Below, one piece after another: positions 24,974-32,932 of a stretch of 64,000 bases of DNA (position 1 is its first letter; each line of letters starts with the position of its first letter). The translations under genes were made by a program, and so were the position numbers. Source of the DNA: Chryseobacterium sp. VAUSW3 (GTDB lineage Bacteria > Bacteroidota > Bacteroidia > Flavobacteriales > Weeksellaceae); assembly GCF_002205795.1 (NCBI RefSeq), contig NZ_NIUY01000001.1, positions 186,001-250,000 of the forward strand. Direction: 5' to 3'. The notes below the pieces were generated by a model, which saw only the letters and a program-made list of their open reading frames with translations, searched no databases and was not told the origin of the DNA.

Positions 24974-25531
24974 TCAATCCTCGAATTCTTTGTTTTTTAA
25001 TAATGCTGCCAGAACTTTCTTGGCCCTCATAATCCTTACTTTGGTATTGGCAACGGTTAAACTGAGTTCTTCAGCAATTTCTTTAATGCTTTTTTCCTCG
25101 AAAAATCTCAAGCGGATAATCTCCTGATAATTGGAATCCAGGCTTTCGATGATGGTAATAATTTGCTTCTGATCTTCTTCGGAAATTAAAAGTTCCTCGG
25201 GTGAGAGCGCAAACTGATTCTTAAAACCATCAAAACTCTCCACAGAATCTTCGTTTTCACGGTTTTTTTTGCGCCAGTAATCGATCACTGTATTCTGCGC
25301 AATGGTAAGAATCCATGTTTTGAACTGAAAATTAGGATCGTACAGATCGAGTTTTGCAAGAACTTTGGAAAAAACTGAAACCGTAAGTTCATCGGCAACA
25401 TTTTCGTCCTGAACTTTCTTCATCACAAAACTGAAAACATCCACCCAATAAGAATTAATGAGCTTAGTCTGCGATTTCTGGTTTTTCTTCTTCGCAAGCG
25501 AAATCAGGGATAGAAGTTCGGTTTTGTTCAT
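24974..25531 (-). CDS. RNA polymerase sigma factor, sigma-70/ECF type
   Basis: The 185-residue protein has sigma region 2 (about 25-95, with DELTVSVFSKVLAKLDLYDP and FKTWILTIAQNTVIDYWRK) and region 4 (about 125-180, with IIRLRFFEEKSIKEIAEELSLTVANTKVRIMRAKKVL). No anti-sigma gene adjoins it, which is unusual for ECF factors. Its -7 box lies only 8 bases before the ATG, implying an almost leaderless mRNA. Its regulon is unknown. Confidence 0.93.
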   Translation of the reverse strand: MNKTELLSLISLAKKKNQKSQTKLINSYWVDVFSFVMKKVQDENVADELTVSVFSKVLAKLDLYDPNFQFKTWILTIAQNTVIDYWRKKNRENEDSVESFDGFKNQFALSPEELLISEEDQKQIITIIESLDSNYQEIIRLRFFEEKSIKEIAEELSLTVANTKVRIMRAKKVLAALLKNKEFED

Positions 25532-25538
25532 TGGGAAA

Positions 25539-25546
25539 CAAAGATA
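25539..25546 (-). promoter_or_regulatory. -7 promoter box for the ECF sigma gene
   Basis: The minus strand reads TATCTTTG, an exact TAnnTTTG. Expected transcription start is about 4 bases before the ATG at 25531. Confidence 0.5.
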
Positions 25547-25644
25547 ATGAAATTATTGCCCCGAATATATGGTTGAAAATCAGTGGTGAATTTTAGGTGA
25601 TTAATTTTAAAATCCTTACTTTGCATCACCCAAAAATATACGAT

Positions 25645-25941
25645 ATGAAAGCCAAGAAAAAATATAAAAAACAGATTCTTAATTCTTTGAAAGACATGGC
25701 ACACGCCGAATATTCGATGCTTGAAACAATGACGAATCTGATGCTTCTGAAGGAAATGAAAGAACGCAATATTTCATTCAAAAAAGGAGATACTTTTTCT
25801 TTTGAAGACAATATTTTCGATTACAGCGAAGACAAAAACATCCGCAGGATTGCCAAACTGAGAAAGAAAATGCTTAAAACCATGAATAAACTTGTGGAGA
25901 AAGGCAATTTCAAAGATAAAGAGATTGAATTTCTGGCGTAG
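25645..25941 (+). CDS. Small basic protein of unknown function
   Basis: With the ATG at 25645 the product has 98 residues, is rich in Lys, Met and Glu and appears all-helical (KAKKKYKKQILNSLKDMAHAEYSMLETMTNLMLL, then AKLRKKMLKTMNKLVEKG). An upstream in-frame ATG at 25597 is rejected because the -7-like TACTTTG at 25617-25623 lies between the two. I do not recognise the family. It converges with the frameshifted gene, whose stop lies 2 bases away. Confidence 0.7.
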   Translation: MKAKKKYKKQILNSLKDMAHAEYSMLETMTNLMLLKEMKERNISFKKGDTFSFEDNIFDYSEDKNIRRIAKLRKKMLKTMNKLVEKGNFKDKEIEFLA

Positions 25942-25943
25942 TA

Positions 25944-26588
25944 TCAGCGTGTAAGTGCAATTATTTTTTCAGCTTCGGGTGATGCTTCTGCATTGACAGA
26001 AAATATAATCTTATAGCACGATTCTTCCCTTTTTACGGTTCCGTCGAGCTGCTGCACCATGGCATCTAAAATAAAGCTTCTCAAATTTATGTTTATACAA
26101 GACATTCAGCGTTTCATTAAGCTGAAATCCTACGAGACTTAAAGTGACAGCCAAATTATTTTTAATACGGTGATAATTTTCAGGTTTGAGCTGCGGGTAA
26201 TTTCGAAAGCTGAATTCGGCTGTATTTAATTCATCACTGCAGCTTTCCCGGTTCATTCCGGTTTCAAAAATCAGGGCACGCTGAAGATGGGTCCGCAACT
26301 TCAGATCGACAGGTAGATTGGGCTTAAAAGTATCTTTTAAGACCTGGCGAAAGCTTCATCAACAAGCGCCAGTTCATTGACGATTTCCATTTTAATGACT
26401 TCGACTTCTGTTTTTAGTATGGGATTTAAATGGTGATAATTTTCATTAATAAGCGTTAATGTTTCCTTGATTTGCGTATGAGAAACCTTCTGTTCTATAC
26501 TGGTTTTCAATCTTCTATAATCGTTCTGCCCGAAAGCAAACGAATAAAAAAGAACCACCAACAGAAGACTGTAAATTTTTATCATCAC
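25944..26588 (-). pseudogene. Frameshifted gene for an exported protein (two frame changes)
   Basis: Three consecutive minus-strand frames look like one protein. The first (26588-26337) has a signal peptide ending AFGQ and runs to LALVDEAFARS. The second continues as RQVLKDTFKPNLPVDL and NYPQLKPENYHRIKNN with no usable ATG at its beginning. The third ends DAMVQQLDGTVKREES and SPEAEKIIALTR at 25944, just 2 bases from the convergent gene. Joined, they give about 205 residues. I infer a decayed gene or sequence errors near 26345 and 26080. The first segment alone (83 residues) could also be a genuine small secreted protein. Confidence 0.55.
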
Positions 26589-26652
26589 ACCAATCTACTC
26601 ATTCTATTATAAAATTTCAGTAACTTTAAAAATATTTTTTAAAGCAATATTT

Positions 26653-27537
26653 ATGAAATTCGGACAAGTTGAAGATCCTTCAAATATCGATTTTAGTCTT
26701 CCTAAAGATCATCAGAAAACGGCAGAAATCCTAAAAAAATCTAAATCTAAAAAGTTGGATATTTCCGTAGGCTGCGCAAAATGGAATAAAACCGACCTCA
26801 AAGGATTCTATCCAAAAGGCACCAAAGACGAACTTACCTATTATGGAACGCAATTTAATTCCATTGAACTTAATGCAACATTTTACGGAATGCCAAGCCC
26901 AGAACAGGTAAAGACCTGGAAAGAAAAAACACCGGCAGATTTTAAATTTTTTCCAAAAATAACCAATACGGTTTCACATTTCCGAAGATTGCTGAATATT
27001 ACTGATGTTGTAACGCAGTTTGCAACAGCGGTTTTAAATTTTGATGAAAAATTGGGGATGGTTTTCCTGCAGCTTCATGATAATTTCAAACCAAAAGATT
27101 ACGAAAGACTCGAAAAATTTATTCAGGATTGGCCGAAAGAGGTTCCGCTGGCAATAGAACTCCGTAATAACGAATGGTTTACTGATGAAGAAATTTTCAA
27201 TAAAACCTGCGAACTTTTTGAAAAGCACCACATCACAAATATCATTGTAGATACCGCAGGACGGCGAGATATGCTACACATGAGGCTTACCACTCCGGTG
27301 GCATTTATCCGTTATGTAGGAGCCAATGCTGAAAGTGACTATACAAGACTCGACGATTGGATCGAGAGAATCAAAATATGGAAGGAAAAAGGTCTGGAAA
27401 AACTCTATTTCTTTGTTCACCAGAACATTGAAAAAGCTTCGCCGCTGCTTTCCGCGTATTTTATTGAAAATTTAAATAAAGAATTTGGGACCTCAATTCA
27501 TATCCCGGAAATGGCAGAGGTGAAAAATAAATTTTAA
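26653..27537 (+). CDS. DUF72 domain protein (YecE-like)
   Basis: This 294-residue TIM-barrel-like protein has the family opening DISVGCAKWNKTDLKGFYPKG and QFNSIELNATFYGMPSPEQVKTW, then FKFFPKITNTVSH and the C-terminal YFFVHQNIEKASPLLSAYF. DUF72 proteins are widespread in bacteria; the function is not established. It is a single gene ending at a bidirectional terminator shared with nrdA. Cytoplasmic, with no signal peptide. Confidence 0.92.
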   Translation: MKFGQVEDPSNIDFSLPKDHQKTAEILKKSKSKKLDISVGCAKWNKTDLKGFYPKGTKDELTYYGTQFNSIELNATFYGMPSPEQVKTWKEKTPADFKFFPKITNTVSHFRRLLNITDVVTQFATAVLNFDEKLGMVFLQLHDNFKPKDYERLEKFIQDWPKEVPLAIELRNNEWFTDEEIFNKTCELFEKHHITNIIVDTAGRRDMLHMRLTTPVAFIRYVGANAESDYTRLDDWIERIKIWKEKGLEKLYFFVHQNIEKASPLLSAYFIENLNKEFGTSIHIPEMAEVKNKF

Positions 27538-27543
27538 AAAACA

Positions 27544-27576
27544 AAAAAGCCTCAGAAAATTCTGAGGCTTTTTATC
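27544..27576. terminator. Bidirectional terminator between the DUF72 gene and nrdA
   Basis: AAAAGCCTCAGAA and TTCTGAGGCTTTTT form a long stem flanked by A and T runs between two convergent stop codons. Confidence 0.85.
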
Positions 27577-27590
27577 TAAACTATTTTTGT

Positions 27591-29246
27591 TTAAGCTTCA
27601 CAACTCGAGCAGGTTACAAAATTCACCATCATTTCCTTGGAAACAGACGAACTTCTTTGGTAATACAAAGTTTTTACGCCTTTTTTCCAGGCTTCGATGT
27701 AAAGGTAGTTGACGTCTTTTACCGGCATGGTTGATGGAATCTGCAAATTCAGAGATTGTGCCTGATCGATATACTGCTGTCTTTGCGCTGCCTGAGAAAT
27801 AATTTCCATCGGAGAAATTTCTCTGAACGTTTTGAAAACTGCTTTTTCTTCTTCAGTAAGCTCATTTAAATGCTGTACAGAACCGTGATTCAGCATGATT
27901 GTTCTCCACGTTTCCTCGTTATCGAGACCTTTTTCCTGAAGGAGTTTTGCCAAATATTTGTTTTTACGCATGAAATTTCCTTTTGCCAATCCTGCCTTGT
28001 AATAATTCGAAGCAAAAGGCTCAATTCCAGGGGAAGTCTGACCCAAAATCGCAGAGCTTGAAGTGGTAGGAGCAATCGCCATGGTGGTGGTATTCCGCAT
28101 TCCGTAACCTTTCAGCAATTCCGGTTCGCCATAAATATTGGCCAGTTCCTGTGATGCCGCAATCGACTGTTCTTTAATCTGTCTGAAAGCCCTTGCGTTA
28201 AACTGTGTCGCTTCAAAACTTTCAAACGGAATCATGTTTTTCTGCAGATAAGAATGATAACCCAAAACGCCCAACCCAAGCGCTCTGTGGCGTAAAGCGA
28301 AGTTTCTGGCTCCTGTGAGGTAATAATTCCCTTCAGTTTTTTCAATAAATTCAGATAAAACCGCATCAAGGAAATAAATGGCCAGTTTTACGGCGTCGGT
28401 ATCTTTCCATTCGTCGTATAATTCGAGGTTCATCGAAGACAGACAGCAGATAAAAGATTCTTCCTTGGAAGACGGCAGCATAATTTCCGAGCAAAGGTTA
28501 CTCGCATTGATGGTCATTCCCAAATCTTTGTAAACCTGAGGCTTGTTTCTATTCACATTATCGGAAAAAAGAATATACGGCAAACCTTTCTGCTGACGGC
28601 TTTCCAGAACGCGCGCCCAGATTTTTCGTTTTTCGATATCGCCATCAATCATATCCTGCATCCAGTAATCAGGCACACAGATTCCCGTAAAAAGGTTCTG
28701 AATCGGGCTTCCGATATCTTTAATAGAAAGAAATTCTTCAATATCACCGTGATCTATATCCAGATAAGCGGCAAAAGCTCCACGTCGGACACCGCCCTGC
28801 GAAACCACGTCCATCGCGGTATCATAAAGTTTCATGAAAGAAACAGCACCGGAGGATTTTCCGTTGTCGGTTACGGCAGTTCCACGGTTTCTCAGTTCCC
28901 CGAAATAACCGGAAGTTCCGCCTCCAATTTTCGTCTGCATGATGACTTCTCCCAGTTTGTGGGTAATTCCTTCGATATTATCCGGAACATGAACGTTGAA
29001 ACATGAAATCGGCAAACCGCGCTGGGTTCCCATATTCGCCCAAACCGGCGAGGAAAAACTGATCCAGCCTTTGGTTATCATTTCTTCGAAAGCCGGCTGA
29101 AGTTCAGGTTTGTATAATCTTTTGGCTGCGGCAGTGGTAATTCTTTCGATGGCACCTTTTACGGTTTCGCCTTTCAAAAGGTAACCGCGGTTCAGCATTT
29201 GTTCGGACTCTTCGTTGAGCCACCAGATATTTGTATTTTCTTCCAT
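27591..29246 (-). CDS. nrdA: Ribonucleoside-diphosphate reductase, large subunit
   Basis: The class I alpha subunit reduces NDPs to dNDPs. The 551-residue form lacks an N-terminal ATP cone, so the overall activity site is absent; it begins directly with the short N-terminal helices. Active-site residues are Cys82 (LPISCFN), Asn250, Cys252 and Glu254 (NASNLCSEIMLP) and the partner cysteine in FICCLSS. The C-terminal CSSCEA carries the mobile cysteine pair, and YYQRSSS holds the radical-transfer tyrosines. nrdB lies upstream on the same strand but is separated by 321 bases of repeats. Confidence 0.96.
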   Translation of the reverse strand: MEENTNIWWLNEESEQMLNRGYLLKGETVKGAIERITTAAAKRLYKPELQPAFEEMITKGWISFSSPVWANMGTQRGLPISCFNVHVPDNIEGITHKLGEVIMQTKIGGGTSGYFGELRNRGTAVTDNGKSSGAVSFMKLYDTAMDVVSQGGVRRGAFAAYLDIDHGDIEEFLSIKDIGSPIQNLFTGICVPDYWMQDMIDGDIEKRKIWARVLESRQQKGLPYILFSDNVNRNKPQVYKDLGMTINASNLCSEIMLPSSKEESFICCLSSMNLELYDEWKDTDAVKLAIYFLDAVLSEFIEKTEGNYYLTGARNFALRHRALGLGVLGYHSYLQKNMIPFESFEATQFNARAFRQIKEQSIAASQELANIYGEPELLKGYGMRNTTTMAIAPTTSSSAILGQTSPGIEPFASNYYKAGLAKGNFMRKNKYLAKLLQEKGLDNEETWRTIMLNHGSVQHLNELTEEEKAVFKTFREISPMEIISQAAQRQQYIDQAQSLNLQIPSTMPVKDVNYLYIEAWKKGVKTLYYQRSSSVSKEMMVNFVTCSSCEA

Positions 29247-29294
29247 TTGTATGCTTTTTGGCAGTTGGCTTTTGCTTTCTGCGTTATTAATTTT

Positions 29295-29417
29295 CTATTT
29301 TCAGGAGCAACCCGATTTCCGCTTTTTTCAAAACCTGTCCCGCTTTTCGCTGTATCTTTTTTGTTGATTTCGGCTCCGCTCAATCACCAAAAAAGGATGC
29401 CGCTGCAATCGGGGCTA
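29295..29417 (-). repeat. Dispersed intergenic repeat, copy C
   Basis: Read on the minus strand it begins TAGCCCCGATTGCAGCGG, then CATCC, an imperfect 15-bp hairpin (CTTTTTTTGGTGATT with AAATCAACAAAAAAG), GATACAGCGAAAAGCGGGAC, and ends GGGTTGCTCCTGAAAA. It matches copy E almost base for base outside the hairpin. It lies between nrdB and nrdA. Confidence 0.85.
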
Positions 29418-29466
29418 AAAGTTCTGTCGTTTTTATTTCGAAGGTTTTCAGCATAAAATAGGTTTT

Positions 29467-29515
29467 GGCTAAAGCCGATTATGCTTTCTTCGACATAAAC
29501 GGGCTAAAGCCCGTT
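29467..29515. repeat. Two GGCTAAAGCC palindromes in the nrdB-nrdA gap
   Basis: GGCTAAAGCC (29467-29476) and AACGGGCTAAAGCCCGTT (29498-29515) are short hairpins of the same type. A decayed relative, ACGGGCTAAAGTTCG, lies near 37446. They look like a second small repeat family. The larger one could act as a weak terminator for nrdB. Confidence 0.6.
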
Positions 29516-29540
29516 GTATTGATAATAATTAGCTGTACTG

Positions 29541-29560
29541 ACGCTCGCTTCGCTCGCGCC
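29541..29560. repeat. GC-rich CGCTCG direct repeat after nrdB
   Basis: ACGCTCGCTTCGCTCGCG contains the direct repeat CGCTCG twice, 8 bases beyond the nrdB stop. Its GC content stands out from its surroundings, and it recalls the AGCGAAGCGA loop of repeat copy D. Confidence 0.5.
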
Positions 29561-29567
29561 ACTCAAC

Positions 29568-30542
29568 TTAGAACAAGTCGTTCTCCGTAATACTCTTGTC
29601 ATGCTTGGTGTAATCTACCGGTCTTTTCGCAAAAAAATCATCCATTGAATTGGCGAAAACTTCCTCTTCAAACCAAATCATTGGTCGGTACTGTTCCGGA
29701 GAAATGTTGTAGCGGGTTTTCATGCCGATTTTCTTCAGACTGTCGTCTACGCGGTATTTCATAAAGTTCAGCAGATCTTCTTTCGTGAAATTATCGATTT
29801 CGCCGAGTTCGAAAATCCAGTCCAGAATTTCTTCTTCCACGGTAATCGAATGATCAACCAGCGTGTAGATATCTTCAATATCAGAATCTGTTAGTAATTC
29901 CGGCTGTTCTTCACGGATTTTGTTGATCAGATAAATTCCTGCATTGGCGTGAATCTGTTCGTCAACGGAAGTCCACGCGATAATGTTGCTTACATTTTTC
30001 ATGTAACCTTTGAATCTTGTGAACGACAAAATAATCGCAAACTGTGAGAAAAGAGATACGTTTTCGATCAGGATACTGAAAAGCAGAAGCGACGAAACAT
30101 ATTCTTTCGGCGTGGTGGAATTGGCATGCCTTAAAACGTTCGAAAGAAAATCGATTCTCTTTTTAATCGCAGGAATCTCGACAACTTTTGAAAATTCGTC
30201 GTTATATCCCAACACTTCCAGCAATCTTGAATACGCTTCAGAGTGGCGGAATTCACATTCTGCAAAAGTAGAACCCAAACCGTTGAGTTCTGGTTTCGGC
30301 ATGTGGTTATAAAGATTTCCCCAGAAAGTTTTTACAGAAACTTCGATCTGGGCAATCGCTAAAAGAGCGTTTTTAATAGCGTTTTTTTCATGGGGCTCAA
30401 GCTGCGAGTGAAAATCCTGTACATCTGCCGTAAAATCTACCTCAGAATGCACCCAAAATGATTTGTTAATCGCTTCTACGAACTGCAAAACCTCCGGATA
30501 TTCAAATGGTTTGTAACTTACTCTTTTATCAAAAATCCCCAT
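29568..30542 (-). CDS. nrdB: Ribonucleoside-diphosphate reductase, small subunit
   Basis: The class I beta subunit holds the metal cofactor and radical. The 324-residue ferritin-like protein shows all expected ligands: Glu67, Glu97, His100, Glu160, Glu195 and His198. The radical tyrosine is present as Tyr104 in ECEFRHSEAYSRLL, so it is not a Phe-type (class Ic) enzyme. The first ligand is Glu where E. coli NrdB has Asp84. It ends ...ITENDLF, the flexible tail that docks on NrdA. The leader region 30543-30964 holds one possible -7 box and no clear NrdR box. Confidence 0.95.
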   Translation of the reverse strand: MGIFDKRVSYKPFEYPEVLQFVEAINKSFWVHSEVDFTADVQDFHSQLEPHEKNAIKNALLAIAQIEVSVKTFWGNLYNHMPKPELNGLGSTFAECEFRHSEAYSRLLEVLGYNDEFSKVVEIPAIKKRIDFLSNVLRHANSTTPKEYVSSLLLFSILIENVSLFSQFAIILSFTRFKGYMKNVSNIIAWTSVDEQIHANAGIYLINKIREEQPELLTDSDIEDIYTLVDHSITVEEEILDWIFELGEIDNFTKEDLLNFMKYRVDDSLKKIGMKTRYNISPEQYRPMIWFEEEVFANSMDDFFAKRPVDYTKHDKSITENDLF

Positions 30543-30679
30543 AACGTATTGTATTTTAAAAATTGATCAATTTAAGGCTCAGGAAACATTTCAATCCCAA
30601 TCAACTTACTGCTTTACAGCTAATTGATTTATTTATTGGGCTTTAAAACTTAGATATTGTTTCCGGTAAGCGTGAACCA

Positions 30680-30687
30680 CAAAAGTA
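30680..30687 (-). promoter_or_regulatory. Possible -7 promoter box for nrdB
   Basis: The minus strand reads TACTTTTG, which fits TAnnTTTG, but no TTG stands at the -33 distance. It would give a leader of about 130 bases. The rest of the 422-base divergent gap (30543-30964) is AT-rich and shows nothing else I can name. Confidence 0.3.
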
Positions 30688-30964
30688 GAGAATTGAATGT
30701 GATATTAAAAGCGATAAAAATTAAATCTCTGACTTTAAGCAGTAAAAGTTTTCCACAATCACACAGACCTCGCACTGCTACCTATTTTGCCGGGAACAAC
30801 AAGACAAACACGACATCAACAGTCTTTTTTCATTAAACACATGCCTGAAAACATCTTATAACAAATACATATTTATTAAACATATGGTTTATAAAAAACA
30901 AAACCACAGTTGTAACAAACCGCAGTTTCTATCTACTTATCTTTTAAATAAACTTCTGCGCTCC

Positions 30965-31657
30965 ATGGTAGTAATAAAGGACTTACATAAATCTTACGAT
31001 ACGGGAAAGAGCAAGCTTCATGTTCTGAAAGGAATAAACCTCACCATTGAAGAAGGTGAGTTTGTTTCGATTATGGGAAGTTCGGGTTCCGGAAAATCTA
31101 CCCTTCTTAATATTATTGGTATTCTGGATGAAAAAGATTCGGGTGTTTACAATCTCGACGGAATCCCTATTGAACATTTATCCGAAGTAAAAGCCGCAGA
31201 ATATCGGAGCAAATTTCTGGGATTTATCTTCCAGTCGTTCAACCTTATCGGTTACAAAACCGCGCTGGAGAATGTTGCGCTCCCACTCTATTACCAAAAT
31301 GTCTCCAGAAAAGAACGCAACCAGAAAGCCATGGAATATCTTGAAAAAGTAGGTCTTGCCGAATGGGCCAGTCACCTTCCGAATGAACTTTCAGGCGGAC
31401 AGAAACAAAGAGTCGCCATTGCACGGGCTTTAATTACAGACCCAAAAATTATTCTTGCCGACGAACCTACCGGAGCGCTGGATTCTAAAACCACTTACGA
31501 TATTATGAAACTGCTTCAGGAGATCAACCGAAGCGGCAAAACCATCATTGTGGTGACTCACGAACCCGATGTAGCCGCAGAAACCAAAAGAAATGTAATT
31601 CTAAAAGACGGAATTATAGAGAGCGATGAGTTTATCACCCAACGTGTTCTCGCTTAA
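30965..31657 (+). CDS. MacB-type ABC transporter ATP-binding protein
   Basis: This 230-residue ATPase energises the efflux system encoded after it. Walker A is GSSGSGKST, the Q-loop is [17 protein letters not shown], the signature is LSGGQKQR, Walker B is [12 protein letters not shown] and the H-loop is VVTHEPD. These are hallmarks of the MacB/LolD group. I choose the ATG at 30965 because [13 protein letters not shown] begins the conserved domain there; the 27 codons upstream are A-rich leader sequence. Two permeases and an adaptor follow in tight order. Confidence 0.92.
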   Translation: MVVIKDLHKSYDTGKSKLHVLKGINLTIEEGEFVSIMGSSGSGKSTLLNIIGILDEKDSGVYNLDGIPIEHLSEVKAAEYRSKFLGFIFQSFNLIGYKTALENVALPLYYQNVSRKERNQKAMEYLEKVGLAEWASHLPNELSGGQKQRVAIARALITDPKIILADEPTGALDSKTTYDIMKLLQEINRSGKTIIVVTHEPDVAAETKRNVILKDGIIESDEFITQRVLA

Positions 31658-31682
31658 ACCAAAATCCTGAACGTTAAATCAT

Positions 31683-32912
31683 ATGTTTGATATAGACCGC
31701 TGGAGAGAAATTTTTGAATCAATTCGCAGTAATTTATTGCGAACGGTGCTGTCGGGATTTACGGTGGCGTTGGGACTCTACATCTTCATTGTACTTTTCG
31801 GAATCGGATCCGGACTTAAAAACGCTTTTACCGAAGGGTTCACCCGTGATGCAGCCAATTTAATCTCAATCTTTAGCGGCAAAACTACAATTGCTTACGG
31901 CGGACTTCAGTCGGACCGACAGATCATCCTCAAAAATGATGATTACGAGTTGGCAGTAAGTTCAGATTCCACCAAAGTTGAAAATTCAACTCCCCGATAC
32001 ACAACCAGCATGACCGTGAAATACGGCAAAGAAAGCGGCAGCTACCAGATCAACGGTGCCAACCCCGAAGAAATCATTATTGAAGACCGCAAACTTACGG
32101 AAGGCCGGTACCTCAACAGCAGAGATTTAAGCCTCAAACAAAATGTGGCGGTGATCGGAAGAATGGTTCAGCGCGATTTGATAAAAGATGGCGGCGCGAT
32201 CGGAAAAGATCTCGACATCAACGGAACCTTCTTCAAAGTAATCGGCGTCTTTTCTGATGATGGCGGCGATTTCGAAGAACGCGTTATCACAGTGCCCATC
32301 ACTACTTTGCAGCAAATGAAGAAAGGTTCGGATACCGTAAGCAACATTTACATTACATACGACAGCAAACTTTCGCCAGATCAGGCGATAAAATACGGAG
32401 ATCAGCTTCAAAAAGAACTCAAAGCGAAAAATAAAGTTTCGCCGGATGATGAAAACGCAATTATCGTACGGAATAATGCTAAAAACATGGGTGATACCAT
32501 TCAATTTTTGTTCATTATCACGCTGATTGTAGGTTTCATTGGAATGGGAACTTTGCTCGCCGGTATTATCGGAATCAGCAACATTATGGTGTATATCGTA
32601 AAGGAAAGAACGCAGGAAATCGGTGTTAGAAAAGCCATCGGCGCAAAACCAAGCAGTATTGTAGGACTAATTATGCAGGAAAGTGTTGTGATTACAGTAA
32701 TTTCAGGGATTATAGGTGTTGCTTTAGGCGTAATGTCGCTCGCACTTATTGGCGACAGTTTAGAGAAATATTTCATCAAAGACCCATCCGTGGGCTGGGG
32801 AATAATCATTATGGCCTTTATAAGCTTAGTGATTTCCGGGCTTATTGCCGGATTTGTACCCGCGTACCGAGCGAGCAAAATTAAACCTATTGAAGCCTTG
32901 AGAGCAGAATAA
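31683..32912 (+). CDS. MacB-like ABC transporter permease, first subunit
   Basis: The 409-residue inner-membrane protein has one N-terminal helix (LLRTVLSGFTVALGLYIFIVL), a large periplasmic MacB core domain (about 50-275) and three C-terminal helices of the FtsX domain (from about 280), with IMVYIVKERTQEIGVRKAIGAKPSSI. It has no fused ATPase, unlike E. coli MacB. It lies 25 bases after the ATPase gene and 20 before the second permease, so the two permeases probably form a heterodimer. Confidence 0.9.
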   Translation: MFDIDRWREIFESIRSNLLRTVLSGFTVALGLYIFIVLFGIGSGLKNAFTEGFTRDAANLISIFSGKTTIAYGGLQSDRQIILKNDDYELAVSSDSTKVENSTPRYTTSMTVKYGKESGSYQINGANPEEIIIEDRKLTEGRYLNSRDLSLKQNVAVIGRMVQRDLIKDGGAIGKDLDINGTFFKVIGVFSDDGGDFEERVITVPITTLQQMKKGSDTVSNIYITYDSKLSPDQAIKYGDQLQKELKAKNKVSPDDENAIIVRNNAKNMGDTIQFLFIITLIVGFIGMGTLLAGIIGISNIMVYIVKERTQEIGVRKAIGAKPSSIVGLIMQESVVITVISGIIGVALGVMSLALIGDSLEKYFIKDPSVGWGIIIMAFISLVISGLIAGFVPAYRASKIKPIEALRAE

Positions 32913-32932
32913 AAATTAACAAGAAAAGCAAA

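Noticed and set aside
26011-26298. Independent 95-codon gene on the - strand
   Set aside because: It has no ATG at its start, and its sequence reads as the middle of the frameshifted gene; its last 18 or so residues are out-of-frame noise.
27591-29246. nrdA as a truncated gene because it has 551 codons instead of about 760
   Set aside because: All catalytic cysteines, the radical-transfer tyrosines and the C-terminal CxxC are present; only the ATP cone is missing, which is normal for short class I subunits.
29295-29560. CRISPR array in the nrdB-nrdA gap
   Set aside because: The repeats are of different types, not evenly spaced, and no spacers or cas genes are present.
30543-30964. NrdR boxes or a B12 riboswitch before nrdB
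   Set aside because: No ACAC/GTGT dyad of NrdR type and no B12-box-like sequence is seen in the gap.
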